DNA of 17,399 nt, taken from contig CAJLVH010000025.1 in the NCBI GenBank assembly GCA_905210055.1, positions 1-17,399 of the forward strand. The letters run 5' to 3'. The position numbers and the translations under genes were made by a program. The number at the start of each line of letters is the position of its first letter. The stretch's first letter is position 1. The DNA comes from an uncultured Enorma sp. (GTDB taxonomy: Bacteria; Actinomycetota; Coriobacteriia; Coriobacteriales; Coriobacteriaceae). Below are positions 6,964 to 14,382 of the stretch, piece by piece. The notes under the pieces are model-generated. The model searched no databases and was not told the DNA's origin. It saw only the letters and a program-made list of their open reading frames with translations.

Positions 6964-7728
6964 ATGGATGCATCTGATCTGGAGGCGTTGGCGCGCGCCG
7001 TCGCGGCGGGAGAGCTTTCCGCTCGCGACCTGGTGGATCGCGTTCGCCTTGAAAGCGTTTCCGATATGGGGTATGCCCAGGTGGATACGGCGCGCGGCCT
7101 GCGCACGGGCGTGTCCGAGGTCGTTTACGGGGCCGGGAAGACTCCCGAGCAGATCGTCGGCATCATCGGCGCGATGCGCGACGCCGGCCAGAGGCGCATC
7201 CTCGTGACGCGCCTCGACGAGGAGAAACACCGCGCGCTCACTGCGCTCGGCTGCGAGCTTGCGTACCATGCCGAAGCCCGTGCGGCGGTCGCGGGCGAGC
7301 TTCCCGAGCCAGACGGCAACGGTGAGATCCTCATCGTCACAGCGGGTACGAGCGATGCCCCTGTCGCGGCGGAGGCGGAGCTCACGGCGCGCTTTCTGGG
7401 CAATCACGTCACGTGTGTGCAAGACGCCGGCGTGGCGGGGATCCATCGGTTGCTGCGCCATGCCGATAAGATTTCCCGCGCACAGGTGATCATCGCCATC
7501 GCGGGCATGGAGGGGGCGCTTCCGAGCGTCGTGGCAGGCCTTGCCGCCTGTCCGGTCATCGCGGTGCCCACGAGCGTGGGGTACGGGGCGAACCTCGGCG
7601 GCATCACCGCGCTTCTCGCTATGGTGAATAGCTGCGCGAGCGGCTTGTCTGTCGTGAATATCGACAACGGTTTCGGTGCGGCGTATCAGGCGTCGCTCAT
7701 CAACCATCTTCCGGGTAGACGCGTTTAG
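6964..7728 (+). CDS. larB: Nickel-pincer cofactor biosynthesis protein LarB
   Basis: LarB carboxylates the pyridinium ring of nicotinic acid adenine dinucleotide and cleaves the phosphoanhydride, giving the bis-carboxylated mononucleotide that LarE and LarC turn into the nickel-pincer cofactor of lactate racemase. 254 residues, normal. Visible are DTARGLRTGVSEVVYGAGKT (41-60), the PEQ that follows, and a C-terminal PurE (AIR carboxylase)-like domain with ILIVTAGTSDAPVAAEA, AGMEGALPSVVAG and the glycine-rich GYGANLGG. The frame is open far upstream, but ATG 6964 is chosen because the family N-terminus starts there and GGGAAGGA lies just ahead. larC follows after 48 bases. Confident family call; the downstream user of the cofactor is not visible in this window. 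Confidence 0.95.
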   Translation: MDASDLEALARAVAAGELSARDLVDRVRLESVSDMGYAQVDTARGLRTGVSEVVYGAGKTPEQIVGIIGAMRDAGQRRILVTRLDEEKHRALTALGCELAYHAEARAAVAGELPEPDGNGEILIVTAGTSDAPVAAEAELTARFLGNHVTCVQDAGVAGIHRLLRHADKISRAQVIIAIAGMEGALPSVVAGLAACPVIAVPTSVGYGANLGGITALLAMVNSCASGLSVVNIDNGFGAAYQASLINHLPGRRV

Positions 7729-7776
7729 GGGCTGGGACGGCACCTCGCTTTGATGTCCCGACAAGGGAGAGAGACC

Positions 7777-9219
7777 ATGGGGAAGACCCTGTATTTGGAT
7801 TGCACATGCGGCATCAGCGGCGATATGACCGTCGCCGCCCTGCTCGACCTCGGTGCGCGGGAGGAGGTTTTGCGCGCGGCGCTCGACAGCCTGCCTGTCG
7901 AAGGGTATGAGGTGAAGATCGGCCGCGTCTTCAAGGCCGGTCTTGATTGCTGCGATTTCGACGTCGTGCTCGATCCCGGGTTCGAGAACCACGACCACGA
8001 CATGGCGTACCTGCATGGGCGGGACGACGGCCACGCGCACGGCCACGATCACACCCACGCCCATGGTCATTCGCACGATCGCACCCACGCCCATCACCAC
8101 GCCCACCGCGGACCTGCCGACATCGATGCCATCATCGACGCGGGCGAGATGACGCCCCGTGCACGCGCCCTGGCGCATCGCATCGTCGACGTCATCGCAC
8201 GCGCCGAGGCGAAGGCACACGGCGTGCCGTTGGATGAGGTTCATTTCCACGAGGTCGGTGCCGTCGACTCAATCGTCGATATCGTTTCCACGGCCGTGGC
8301 GATCGATGATTTGGATATCGACCGCGTGATCGTGCCGGTGCTCAAGGACGGGCACGGGACGATCCGTTGCGAGCACGGCGTTATTCCCGTGCCGGTCCCG
8401 GCGACGCTCAATATCGTCGAAGCCCACGGCCTGCCGCTTTCCGTGTGCGATGTCGAAGGCGAGCTCGTCACGCCCACGGGAGCCGCCATCGTCGCCGCGC
8501 TCGAGGCAGAGCGCGAGCTCCCGGAGCGGTTCTGCGTGAAGGCGGTCGGTCTCGGCGCGGGCAAGCGAACCTATGAGCGGCCGAGCCTCGTGCGCGCGCT
8601 CATCATCGAAGAGCTTCCCGGAGGGGTTTCTGATCTCGCATGGCATCCGCAAGACGGTGCGGAGCGGGTTTCCGCTGCGTCGCCGTACAACCTGCACGGC
8701 GCTGCGCTTGCAGGCGAGGTGAAGTCGCGAGGAGGCGAGCTTGCAGAGGGGGACGCGCCGCACCCCACGATCGACGCGGCGATGCCCGCCTCGATCGTCC
8801 GCCTCGAATGCGATATCGACGACGCCTCCGGCGAGGTCCTCGCCTACGCCGCCGAGCGGCTGCGCGAAGCGGGTGCCCGCGAGGTCCATTGGGTGCCTAT
8901 ATTCACGAAAAAGGGGAGGCCGGCCTGGCAGCTTCAGGTGATCGCGGCCATCGAGGACGCCGAGCGCCTGGAGGGCATCATCTTTTCCGAGACGACCACC
9001 ATCGGCATCCGCCGCTGGCTCTGCGACCGTACGGTACTCGAGCGCGCATGGACGACCGTGCCGACTCCGTGGGGCGAGGTGCGGATGAAGGTCGTCACGC
9101 TTCCGGACGGCTCGCTCCGCGGCATGCCGGAATACGAGGACGTCGCCGCCATCGCCCGTCGCGAGCGCCTTTCGTTCCAAACCGTCATGAACGCCACGCG
9201 CTCCTCTCTGAGCGTGTGA
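7777..9219 (+). CDS. larC: Nickel insertion protein LarC, single-frame, His-rich
   Basis: LarC is a CTP-dependent cyclometallase that inserts nickel into the pyridinium bis-thiocarboxylate nucleotide to finish the nickel-pincer cofactor. 480 residues as one continuous frame; in Lactiplantibacillus the gene is split and joined by ribosomal frameshifting, which is not needed here. The N-terminus LYLDCTCGISGDMTVAALLD is typical, followed by VHFHEVGAVDSIVDIV, TPTGAAI, GLGAGKRTYERP, the second-half segments LECDIDDASGEVLAYA and FTKKGRPAWQL, and FSETTTIGIRR. Residues 72-110 hold 16 histidines, mostly in HxH steps, a likely nickel-holding loop. Start at ATG 7777 behind GGGAGAG; ATG 7753 and TTG 7750 are less likely. 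It lies between larB and the phosphodiesterase gene. Confidence 0.96.
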   Translation: MGKTLYLDCTCGISGDMTVAALLDLGAREEVLRAALDSLPVEGYEVKIGRVFKAGLDCCDFDVVLDPGFENHDHDMAYLHGRDDGHAHGHDHTHAHGHSHDRTHAHHHAHRGPADIDAIIDAGEMTPRARALAHRIVDVIARAEAKAHGVPLDEVHFHEVGAVDSIVDIVSTAVAIDDLDIDRVIVPVLKDGHGTIRCEHGVIPVPVPATLNIVEAHGLPLSVCDVEGELVTPTGAAIVAALEAERELPERFCVKAVGLGAGKRTYERPSLVRALIIEELPGGVSDLAWHPQDGAERVSAASPYNLHGAALAGEVKSRGGELAEGDAPHPTIDAAMPASIVRLECDIDDASGEVLAYAAERLREAGAREVHWVPIFTKKGRPAWQLQVIAAIEDAERLEGIIFSETTTIGIRRWLCDRTVLERAWTTVPTPWGEVRMKVVTLPDGSLRGMPEYEDVAAIARRERLSFQTVMNATRSSLSV

Positions 9220-9266
9220 CGATCTCCCACTCAACGCCTGATGCACTCACGGAAAGAGGTACATCC

Positions 9267-9836
9267 ATGAAGATCGCCATCGCTTCAGACATCCATGGCT
9301 CCGCGTATTGGGCGGAGCGCCTCATGCGTGCCATAGAGACCGAACAGGTCGACCGCGTGGTACTCCTGGGCGACGTGCTCTACCATGGGCCGCGCAACGA
9401 CCTTCCGCGTGAGTATGCCCCCAAGAAGGTCATTCCGCTGCTTAACGAGTTCGCAAAGACGGGCGCGCTGCTCGCCGTGCGCGGAAACTGCGAGGCGGAA
9501 GTCGACCAGATGGTGCTCGATTTCCCCTGCATGGCGGATTATTGCGAGCTCGTCGACGATGCCGGGCGCACCCTGTTCTTCACGCACGGGCATATCTTCG
9601 GCGCGGGCTTCCACAACAGCGTCGACAACCTGCCGGCGCTCCCGAAGGGATCTGCCATCGTGTACGGGCATACGCACGTCAAGGTGAACGAGCCCGTGCC
9701 GGCAGCTCCGGATGTCTGGGCGTTCAACCCCGGTAGCGTGGGTATCCCCAAGGACGGCAGCCACAGCTTCGGCATCTACGAAAGCGGACGCCCGGTTGAG
9801 AAGGCATTCCGCCATATGATCCTCGAGGAGGCCTAG
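9267..9836 (+). CDS. YfcE/MJ0936-type metallophosphoesterase
   Basis: A 189-residue calcineurin-like phosphoesterase with the full dimetal motif set: DIHG (Asp8, His10), LGDVLYHG (Asp36), RGNCEAE (Asn74), FFTHGH (His107) and YGHTH (His135, His137), followed by NPGSVGIPKDG, as in YfcE. The family hydrolyses phosphodiesters in vitro; the cellular substrate is generally unknown. The frame is open for more than 200 codons upstream but runs antiparallel to nothing known and overlaps larC, so ATG 9267, with AAAGAGG just ahead (about 9253-9259), is taken. It is 47 bases from larC, and the mazG ATG directly follows its stop. Probably cotranscribed with larBC and mazG. Confidence 0.93.
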   Translation: MKIAIASDIHGSAYWAERLMRAIETEQVDRVVLLGDVLYHGPRNDLPREYAPKKVIPLLNEFAKTGALLAVRGNCEAEVDQMVLDFPCMADYCELVDDAGRTLFFTHGHIFGAGFHNSVDNLPALPKGSAIVYGHTHVKVNEPVPAAPDVWAFNPGSVGIPKDGSHSFGIYESGRPVEKAFRHMILEEA

Positions 9837-10703
9837 ATGTCTGAGACGAGGGATATGGCTACGCCCCGGAACGCAGGCGAACGCGACCGCTCGACCCGTA
9901 TCGATGCGAGCGAGGCGTTCGATGCGCTTACCGAGACCATCTGGCGCCTGCGCCAGCCCGACGGTTGCCCGTGGGATCGCGAGCAGACGCACGCCTCCAT
10001 CGCGAAGAACATGGTGGAGGAGGCGTACGAGGCCGTCGACTGCATCGAGGAAGGCAACGAGGTCCACCTGTGCGAAGAGCTCGGCGACGTGCTCATGCAG
10101 GTCATGCTGCACGCCCAGATCGCAGCCGACGAAGGCTCGTTCACCATCGACGACGTGGTGCGCGGGCTCGATGAGAAGCTCGTTCGCCGGCATCCGCATG
10201 TGTTCGGCGATCGTGGCGGCGCGCACGACGCTGCCGAGGTGCTCGACATCTGGGATCAGGTGAAGCTTGCGGAAAAGGCGAAGGAGGACGCCGCCGCTTT
10301 GGGCGAGGAGTATCCGAAAAGCCTGCTCGAAAGCGTCCCTCGTGCACTCCCGGCGCTCATGCAGGCGCAGAAGGTCTCGCGCAAGGCGGCAGCGGTGGGC
10401 TTCGAATGGGACACGGTGGATGACGTGTGGGCACAGGCAGCCTCGGAACGCGCGGAGTTCGAGCGCGAGGAGCCGGGCAGCGAGGCGCGCGCGATGGAGT
10501 TCGGCGACATGCTGTTCGCGCTCGTGAACGTCGCACGCCGCGAGGGCATCGACGCCGAGAGCGCGCTCCGAGCGAGTACCATGAAGTTCCGCACACGCTG
10601 GGAGGCGGTCGAACGCCTCGCCTGGGAGTGCGGCACGAGCGTCGAGGAGCTTTCGACCGAAGAACTCAACCGGCTCTGGGATGAGGTCAAGACGGGGGAG
10701 TAG
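9837..10703 (+). CDS. mazG: Nucleoside triphosphate pyrophosphohydrolase MazG
   Basis: Hydrolyses NTPs and dNTPs to monophosphates and pyrophosphate; seen as a house-cleaning enzyme. 288 residues with two tandem MazG domains. Domain 1 shows LRQPDGCPWDREQTH (38-52), VEEAYEAVDCI (60-70) and CEELGDVLMQVMLHAQIA (79-96), with the metal-binding Glu/Asp residues in the EExxE and ExxxD patterns. Domain 2 starts near KVSRKAAAVGFEW and repeats the helix pattern with MEFGDMLFALVNVARREG. The first 22 residues are a polar extension absent from many homologues; ATG 9855 is an alternative start. The ATG follows the preceding TAG directly, and GAGGAGG lies within the end of the phosphodiesterase gene. mazG next to eno matches mycobacterial gene order. 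Confidence 0.95.
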   Translation: MSETRDMATPRNAGERDRSTRIDASEAFDALTETIWRLRQPDGCPWDREQTHASIAKNMVEEAYEAVDCIEEGNEVHLCEELGDVLMQVMLHAQIAADEGSFTIDDVVRGLDEKLVRRHPHVFGDRGGAHDAAEVLDIWDQVKLAEKAKEDAAALGEEYPKSLLESVPRALPALMQAQKVSRKAAAVGFEWDTVDDVWAQAASERAEFEREEPGSEARAMEFGDMLFALVNVARREGIDAESALRASTMKFRTRWEAVERLAWECGTSVEELSTEELNRLWDEVKTGE

Positions 10704-10794
10704 GCTCGCGTCGTTCGCTAGAACGTCCTTGCAGTCGACGCGCCGCTTCTCGCCGAATATTTCGCGCGTTTGTCGCCTATATTCCCACGACGGG

Positions 10795-10823
10795 TTAGAC
10801 AGGGAAGAAAACGGGCATATCAT
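10795..10823 (+). promoter_or_regulatory. Candidate eno promoter
   Basis: TTAGAC (10795-10800) and TATCAT (10818-10823) are 17 bases apart, a fair sigma-70-type pair in a locally AT-rich stretch. This would give a leader of roughly 90 bases before the eno ATG. A weaker alternative pairs TTGTCG at 10770 with the same area at poor spacing. Confidence 0.4.
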
Positions 10824-10842
10824 AAAAGTTTACATAGGCTAA

Positions 10843-10896
10843 CCACTTCGCTGCAGGTGAGGGATGCCGGACATCCCCTGCAGCTCGAAGCGGTGG
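10843..10896 (+). promoter_or_regulatory. Stem-loop in the eno 5' leader
   Basis: CCAC-TTCG-CTGCAG, then GTGA, then GGGATG on the left pair with CATCCC, CTGCAG, CGAA and GTGG on the right. The loop is CCGGA, with bulges of 4 (GTGA), 2 (CT) and 3 (GCG) bases. About 20 base pairs in four blocks form between the candidate promoter and the eno ribosome binding site (AAAGGA, 10911-10916). No U-tract follows, so this is more likely a stabilising or regulatory leader than a terminator. It does not match the fluoride riboswitch pattern often found before eno. Confidence 0.5.
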
Positions 10897-10922
10897 CAAA
10901 GGCTCAAGAGAAAGGACCCCCC

Positions 10923-12212
10923 ATGAGCGAGATCATCGATATCTACGGTCGCGAGGTGCTCGATTCGCGCGGCAATCCCACGGTGGAGGTCGAGGCGACG
11001 CTCGACGACGGCTCGTTCGGCCGCGCCATGGTGCCCTCGGGTGCCTCGACGGGCGCGTTCGAAGCGGTCGAACTCCGCGACGGCGACGCCGATCGCTACC
11101 AGGGAAAAGGCGTGATGCGCGCCGTCGACCACGTGAACAAGGAGTGTGCGGAGGCCGTCATCGGCATGGATGCCTTCGACCAGCGTGCCCTCGACGCCGC
11201 CCTCATCGCGGTGGACGGCACACCGAACAAGGGAAGCCTCGGCGCGAACGCGATCCTTGGCGTCTCGCTCGCCGTGGCGCGTGCGGCGGCGCAGTCTGCG
11301 GGGCTCGAACTCTATAGCTACCTCGGCGGTGTGAACGGCCACACGCTTCCCGTGCCCATGATGAACATCCTGAACGGCGGCGTGCATGCCGATAACAACG
11401 TCGATTTCCAGGAATTCATGATCATGCCGGTGGGCGCGCCCACGTTTGCCGAGGCGCTGCGCTGGTGCGCGGAGGTCTACCACACGCTCAAGGGCGTCCT
11501 CAAGGAGAGCGGCCATGCGACGGGCGTGGGTGACGAGGGCGGTTTCGCGCCAGACCTCGCCTCGAACGAGGAGCCGCTCCAGTACATCGTGCGCGCCATC
11601 GAGGCGGCGGGCTACAAGCCGGGCGAGGACTTCATGATCGCCATGGATCCCGCCACCACGGAGCTCTACGACCCCGCGCGCGGCGTGTACGTCCTCGCGG
11701 GCGAGGGGCGCGAGCTCACCACGGACGAGATGATCGACTACTGGGCGGAGCTCGTGGAGCGCTATCCCATCATCTCCGTCGAGGACGGTCTCGCCGAAGA
11801 GGACTGGGACGGCTGGGTGAAGCTCACCCAGCGTATCGGCGACCGTGTGCAGCTTGTGGGCGACGACCTCTTCGTCACGAACACCAAGCGTCTTGCGAAG
11901 GGCATCGAGCTCGGTGCCGCGAACGCCATCCTCGTCAAGGTGAACCAGATCGGGTCGCTCACCGAGGCGCTCGAGGCGATCGAGATGGCGAAGCGCGCCG
12001 GCTTCGGCATCATCGTGAGCCATCGCTCCGGCGAGACCGAGGACTCGACCATCGCAGACCTTGCGGTCGCCACGAACGCGGGACAGATCAAGACGGGCGC
12101 GCCCTGCCGCAGCGATCGCGTGGCGAAGTACAACCAGCTCCTGCGCATCGAGGACGGCCTGTATACCTCAGCCGAATATGCCGGATGGAATGCCTTTCGC
12201 GTGAAGCGCTGA
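10923..12212 (+). CDS. eno: Enolase
   Basis: Phosphopyruvate hydratase, interconverting 2-phosphoglycerate and phosphoenolpyruvate in glycolysis; also commonly a degradosome or surface protein. 429 residues, normal. The N-terminal REVLDSRGNPTVEVE and the mobile loop SGASTG are clear. GVGDEGGFAP holds the acid/base pair Glu (Glu205), magnesium ligands lie in AMDPATTE, SVEDGL and LVGDDL, ILVKVNQIGSL holds catalytic Lys339, and SHRSGETED is the family signature. ATG 10923 has AAAGGA ahead; the frame is open upstream through the leader, but family similarity begins with SEIIDIYGREVLDSRG. It has its own leader and terminator, so it is probably expressed apart from mazG. Confidence 0.98.
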   Translation: MSEIIDIYGREVLDSRGNPTVEVEATLDDGSFGRAMVPSGASTGAFEAVELRDGDADRYQGKGVMRAVDHVNKECAEAVIGMDAFDQRALDAALIAVDGTPNKGSLGANAILGVSLAVARAAAQSAGLELYSYLGGVNGHTLPVPMMNILNGGVHADNNVDFQEFMIMPVGAPTFAEALRWCAEVYHTLKGVLKESGHATGVGDEGGFAPDLASNEEPLQYIVRAIEAAGYKPGEDFMIAMDPATTELYDPARGVYVLAGEGRELTTDEMIDYWAELVERYPIISVEDGLAEEDWDGWVKLTQRIGDRVQLVGDDLFVTNTKRLAKGIELGAANAILVKVNQIGSLTEALEAIEMAKRAGFGIIVSHRSGETEDSTIADLAVATNAGQIKTGAPCRSDRVAKYNQLLRIEDGLYTSAEYAGWNAFRVKR

Positions 12213-12246
12213 TGTGATCGAGAGGGTTACTGGAGCCGAAATGCGA

Positions 12247-12283
12247 GCCGCAGGTGGGATGCGTTTCCGCCTGCGGCTTTTCT
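12247..12283 (+). terminator. Intrinsic terminator after eno
   Basis: GCCGCAGGTGGGA (12247-12259) pairs along its whole length, with two G-U pairs, to TTCCGCCTGCGGC (12265-12277) around a TGCGT loop, followed by TTTTCT. It starts 34 bases after the eno stop. Confidence 0.85.
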
Positions 12284-12424
12284 AGCAAAGAAAGTGCTAT
12301 TCCTCGATGATCTCGTTGGGATCGGCGTACGCGTCGGCTTCGTCCATCGGTGCCGCTTCCGTGGCGCTCTGCGCCGTTCGCGTGAACGGGCGAAATACTC
12401 AGGCCCTGCGGGCGGTGTCCGTGG

Positions 12425-12430
12425 TATAAC
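12425..12430 (+). promoter_or_regulatory. Candidate extended -10 for the divIC-like gene
   Basis: TGGTATAAC gives an extended -10 (TATAAC at 12425-12430) 44 bases before the ATG at 12474. No good -35 is seen. The upstream part of this gap, 12297-12395 on the minus strand, contains only a 33-codon open stretch ending IIEE, without a clear start. Confidence 0.35.
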
Positions 12431-12473
12431 CTAAGGCAACGCGCAACCATCCTTCAAACACACAAGGCGCACC

Positions 12474-13220
12474 ATGGACATCTCTTACAACGATAGACCA
12501 GCGGTTTACCGCATGCGGGCGGGCGAGGGTCGTGCTCGCAGGGCTGGTGCTGGGCACGCGGGTGGCGCACCGACCGCTGCTCGCGGCTCCAAAGGGGCGG
12601 GTCGCTCTTCCGCGGCAGGGCGCGGCGGCACCGGGCGCAGCCCCCGTCGCAGTCATCACACCTCCGGCCTCATGCGCTACGCCGCGGATAACCGCATCGT
12701 CCAGGCCGTCTACCAGTTCACGACGGGTTCAACGCGCTATCTTTTCTACGGCCTTGTTGTGCTCGCGGTGGGTATCGGCCTGTACTTCCCTGTTCGCGAC
12801 CTCTACACTGCGTATCGCACCGGCGATATCCTCGAGCGGCAGCTCGAGGTGAGGAACGATTACAACGAGGTGCTCGAGGACAAAGTCAGCCGTCTGCTCT
12901 CGACGGAGGGCATCGAGGACATCGCGCGAGAGAACCTCGGGCTCGTCATGCCGGGCGAGCGGGTCGTCACGGTTACGGGCGTGGAGGCCGATGAATCCTC
13001 CTCCGGCGATTCCCTCACGGCTTCCGAGGTCGAAAACGCAGAGCTTGCGGTTGTCGACGATGCTCCGTGGTACATCAAGGTGCTCGACGCCATCTTCTTC
13101 TACCGAGGCGTCGAGGGACAGGTCGTTTCGTCGGCGGGAGAGGCAGAATCCGAGGAAGCCGCATCGGGCGCGTCCTCAGAGGGGGAGACCCAGGCGGAAG
13201 AGCCGTCTTCGGAGGAGTAG
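12474..13220 (+). CDS. DivIC/FtsB-like septum formation initiator protein
   Basis: A 248-residue single-pass membrane protein of the DivIC/FtsB (septum formation initiator) type, which in other bacteria bridges FtsQ/DivIB and FtsL in the divisome. Residues 1-66 are low-complexity and rich in Gly, Ala, Arg and Ser (cytoplasmic). A membrane helix spans about 89-108 (YLFYGLVVLAVGIGLYF), then a coiled coil about 111-143, then the family end motif ARENLGLVMPGE (151-162). From about 170 a long acidic Ser/Glu-rich tail follows, interrupted by a hydrophobic WYIKVLDAIFFYRG stretch. Start ATG 12474 has only a weak AAGG ahead. The position between eno and a ppx-like gene matches the mycobacterial Rv1024 location, supporting the call. 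Which of DivIC, FtsB or FtsL it replaces is not decidable here. Confidence 0.85.
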   Translation: MDISYNDRPAVYRMRAGEGRARRAGAGHAGGAPTAARGSKGAGRSSAAGRGGTGRSPRRSHHTSGLMRYAADNRIVQAVYQFTTGSTRYLFYGLVVLAVGIGLYFPVRDLYTAYRTGDILERQLEVRNDYNEVLEDKVSRLLSTEGIEDIARENLGLVMPGERVVTVTGVEADESSSGDSLTASEVENAELAVVDDAPWYIKVLDAIFFYRGVEGQVVSSAGEAESEEAASGASSEGETQAEEPSSEE

Positions 13221-13230
13221 CGAGGAACAT

Positions 13231-14235
13231 ATGGGCTATAGGTCTGATATCGACGGTTGCGCGCGCATCGCTGCCGTCGATCTGGGAACCGTTTCGTCGC
13301 GTCTGGCGCTTGCGCGCGTTCGCGACGGGAATATCGTCGAGCTCACCAAGCACTCAATCATCACGGATATGGGCAGGGGCGTGGACGCCGCCGGCGCCTT
13401 CAACAACGAGGCGATTGACCGTGTCGAGCGCGCTTGCTCCCAGTTCGCCGAGGAGGCGCGTGCGTTCGGCGCGGAGGCGACCTGTATGACGCTCACGAGC
13501 GCCGCGCGCGATGCGGCGAATGCGAACGAGCTCACCGGAAAGCTCGCCGCCCTGGGGTTCATCCCGCAGGTCATTCCCGGCGAGGTCGAGGCGCGTCTCA
13601 CGTTCTTGGGAGTCGCGCACGATTTCCCTGGCGAGCGCATTGCCGTTGCCGACCCCGGTGGTGGCTCGACCGAAATCGTCGTGGGCTCCTATCTGCCTGA
13701 GGCATCTACGCTCGATCTCGAGCACGTCCGGTCCCTCGATATCGGTTGCCGCCGTCTCACCGATCGCTTCTTCACGGCGATCCCGCCTGCGGCAGGAGAA
13801 CTCGAGGCAGCTTCTGGATGGGCACATGAACAATTCGCGTCTTATTGGAGCGCATTCGACGAGCATCCTGCGCGCCTCATCTCGGTGGGAGGCACGGTCA
13901 GCACGCTCGTCGCGCTCGAGCACGAGCTCGTGCCGTTCGATTCCGCCTTCGTGCACCTCCACGACCTCACTCTCGATGAGGTCGAGCGCCAGCTTGCGCG
14001 CATGCGGCCGCTCGCTATTCCGGACATCGCCGAACTCAAGGGCATGCAGCCGGAGCGTGCTCCCATGATGCTCGCTGGAAGTGTCATCATCCGCGAGCTC
14101 ATGCGTGCGGGCGGATACGATGTGCTCACCGTGAGCGAGAGCAGCCTGCTTGCGGGCGTGGTCGCGACAGTAGACGAGGTTCTGCGCGGCGCGTCGCCCA
14201 CCACGGGCTGGACGCCCGAGCTCGCGCGCAGGTAA
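13231..14235 (+). CDS. Ppx/GppA-family phosphatase
   Basis: A 334-residue member of the exopolyphosphatase/guanosine pentaphosphatase family (ASKHA fold), matching the short, two-domain actinobacterial form. Visible are the first phosphate loop AAVDLGTVSSRLALARV (14-30), the LTSAARDAAN segment, the catalytic region VIPGEVEARLTFLG (114-127) with the Glu of SGEEEA-type motifs, the second phosphate loop DPGGGSTEIVVG (141-152), and ISVGGTVSTL. The frame is open upstream within the divIC-like gene, but ATG 13231 with GAGGA close ahead and GGAGGAG further up is the likely start, 10 bases after the divIC-like stop. Substrate (polyphosphate or pppGpp) cannot be told from the sequence. In mycobacteria a DUF501 gene lies between these two; here it is missing. 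Confidence 0.9.
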   Translation: MGYRSDIDGCARIAAVDLGTVSSRLALARVRDGNIVELTKHSIITDMGRGVDAAGAFNNEAIDRVERACSQFAEEARAFGAEATCMTLTSAARDAANANELTGKLAALGFIPQVIPGEVEARLTFLGVAHDFPGERIAVADPGGGSTEIVVGSYLPEASTLDLEHVRSLDIGCRRLTDRFFTAIPPAAGELEAASGWAHEQFASYWSAFDEHPARLISVGGTVSTLVALEHELVPFDSAFVHLHDLTLDEVERQLARMRPLAIPDIAELKGMQPERAPMMLAGSVIIRELMRAGGYDVLTVSESSLLAGVVATVDEVLRGASPTTGWTPELARR

Positions 14236-14365
14236 GATTGCCCCAGCGACTTTTTATGCGCTGTATTGGGAAGGCTGCCCGATATGCCTGGCGCGACATG
14301 TGAATACCTTGCTCGGATACCGATGCGCGTCGAAAGCACCTGGAGCGGTTTACGCCGTAATCTGG

Positions 14366-14371
14366 TAGACT
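14366..14371 (+). promoter_or_regulatory. Candidate extended -10 for tRNA-Leu(UAA)
   Basis: TGGTAGACT ends 12 bases before the first tRNA base, a fitting distance for a tRNA promoter with an extended -10. No good -35 is seen. The gap 14236-14365 otherwise shows only a weak CAGCG/CGCTG hairpin after the ppx-like gene. Confidence 0.3.
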
Positions 14372-14382
14372 GGCATGCGCAC

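Noticed and set aside
7734..7759. Terminator between larB and larC
   Set aside because: Only a 5-bp GGGAC/GTCCC stem with a 16-base loop and no U-tract; the genes are most likely cotranscribed.
6907..8250. 447-codon open frame on the minus strand opposite larB/larC
   Set aside because: It lies antisense to two well-recognised genes, has Arg/His/Val-rich composition typical of GC-rich shadow frames, and matches no family.
8640..9266. Long upstream extension of the phosphoesterase frame
   Set aside because: It overlaps larC, has Arg-rich non-family sequence, and the DIHG-type N-terminus begins at 9267 with a good ribosome binding site.
9285..10823. 512-codon minus-strand frame opposite the phosphoesterase and mazG genes
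   Set aside because: Shadow of two confirmed plus-strand genes; length is explained by high GC and few stop codons.
10840..10900. Fluoride riboswitch before eno
   Set aside because: The expected GGNGAUGG and CUGAUG-type conserved segments are not present; only a long stem is seen.
10839..12023. 394-codon minus-strand frame opposite eno
   Set aside because: Antisense to enolase; no recognisable motifs and no ribosome binding site of note.
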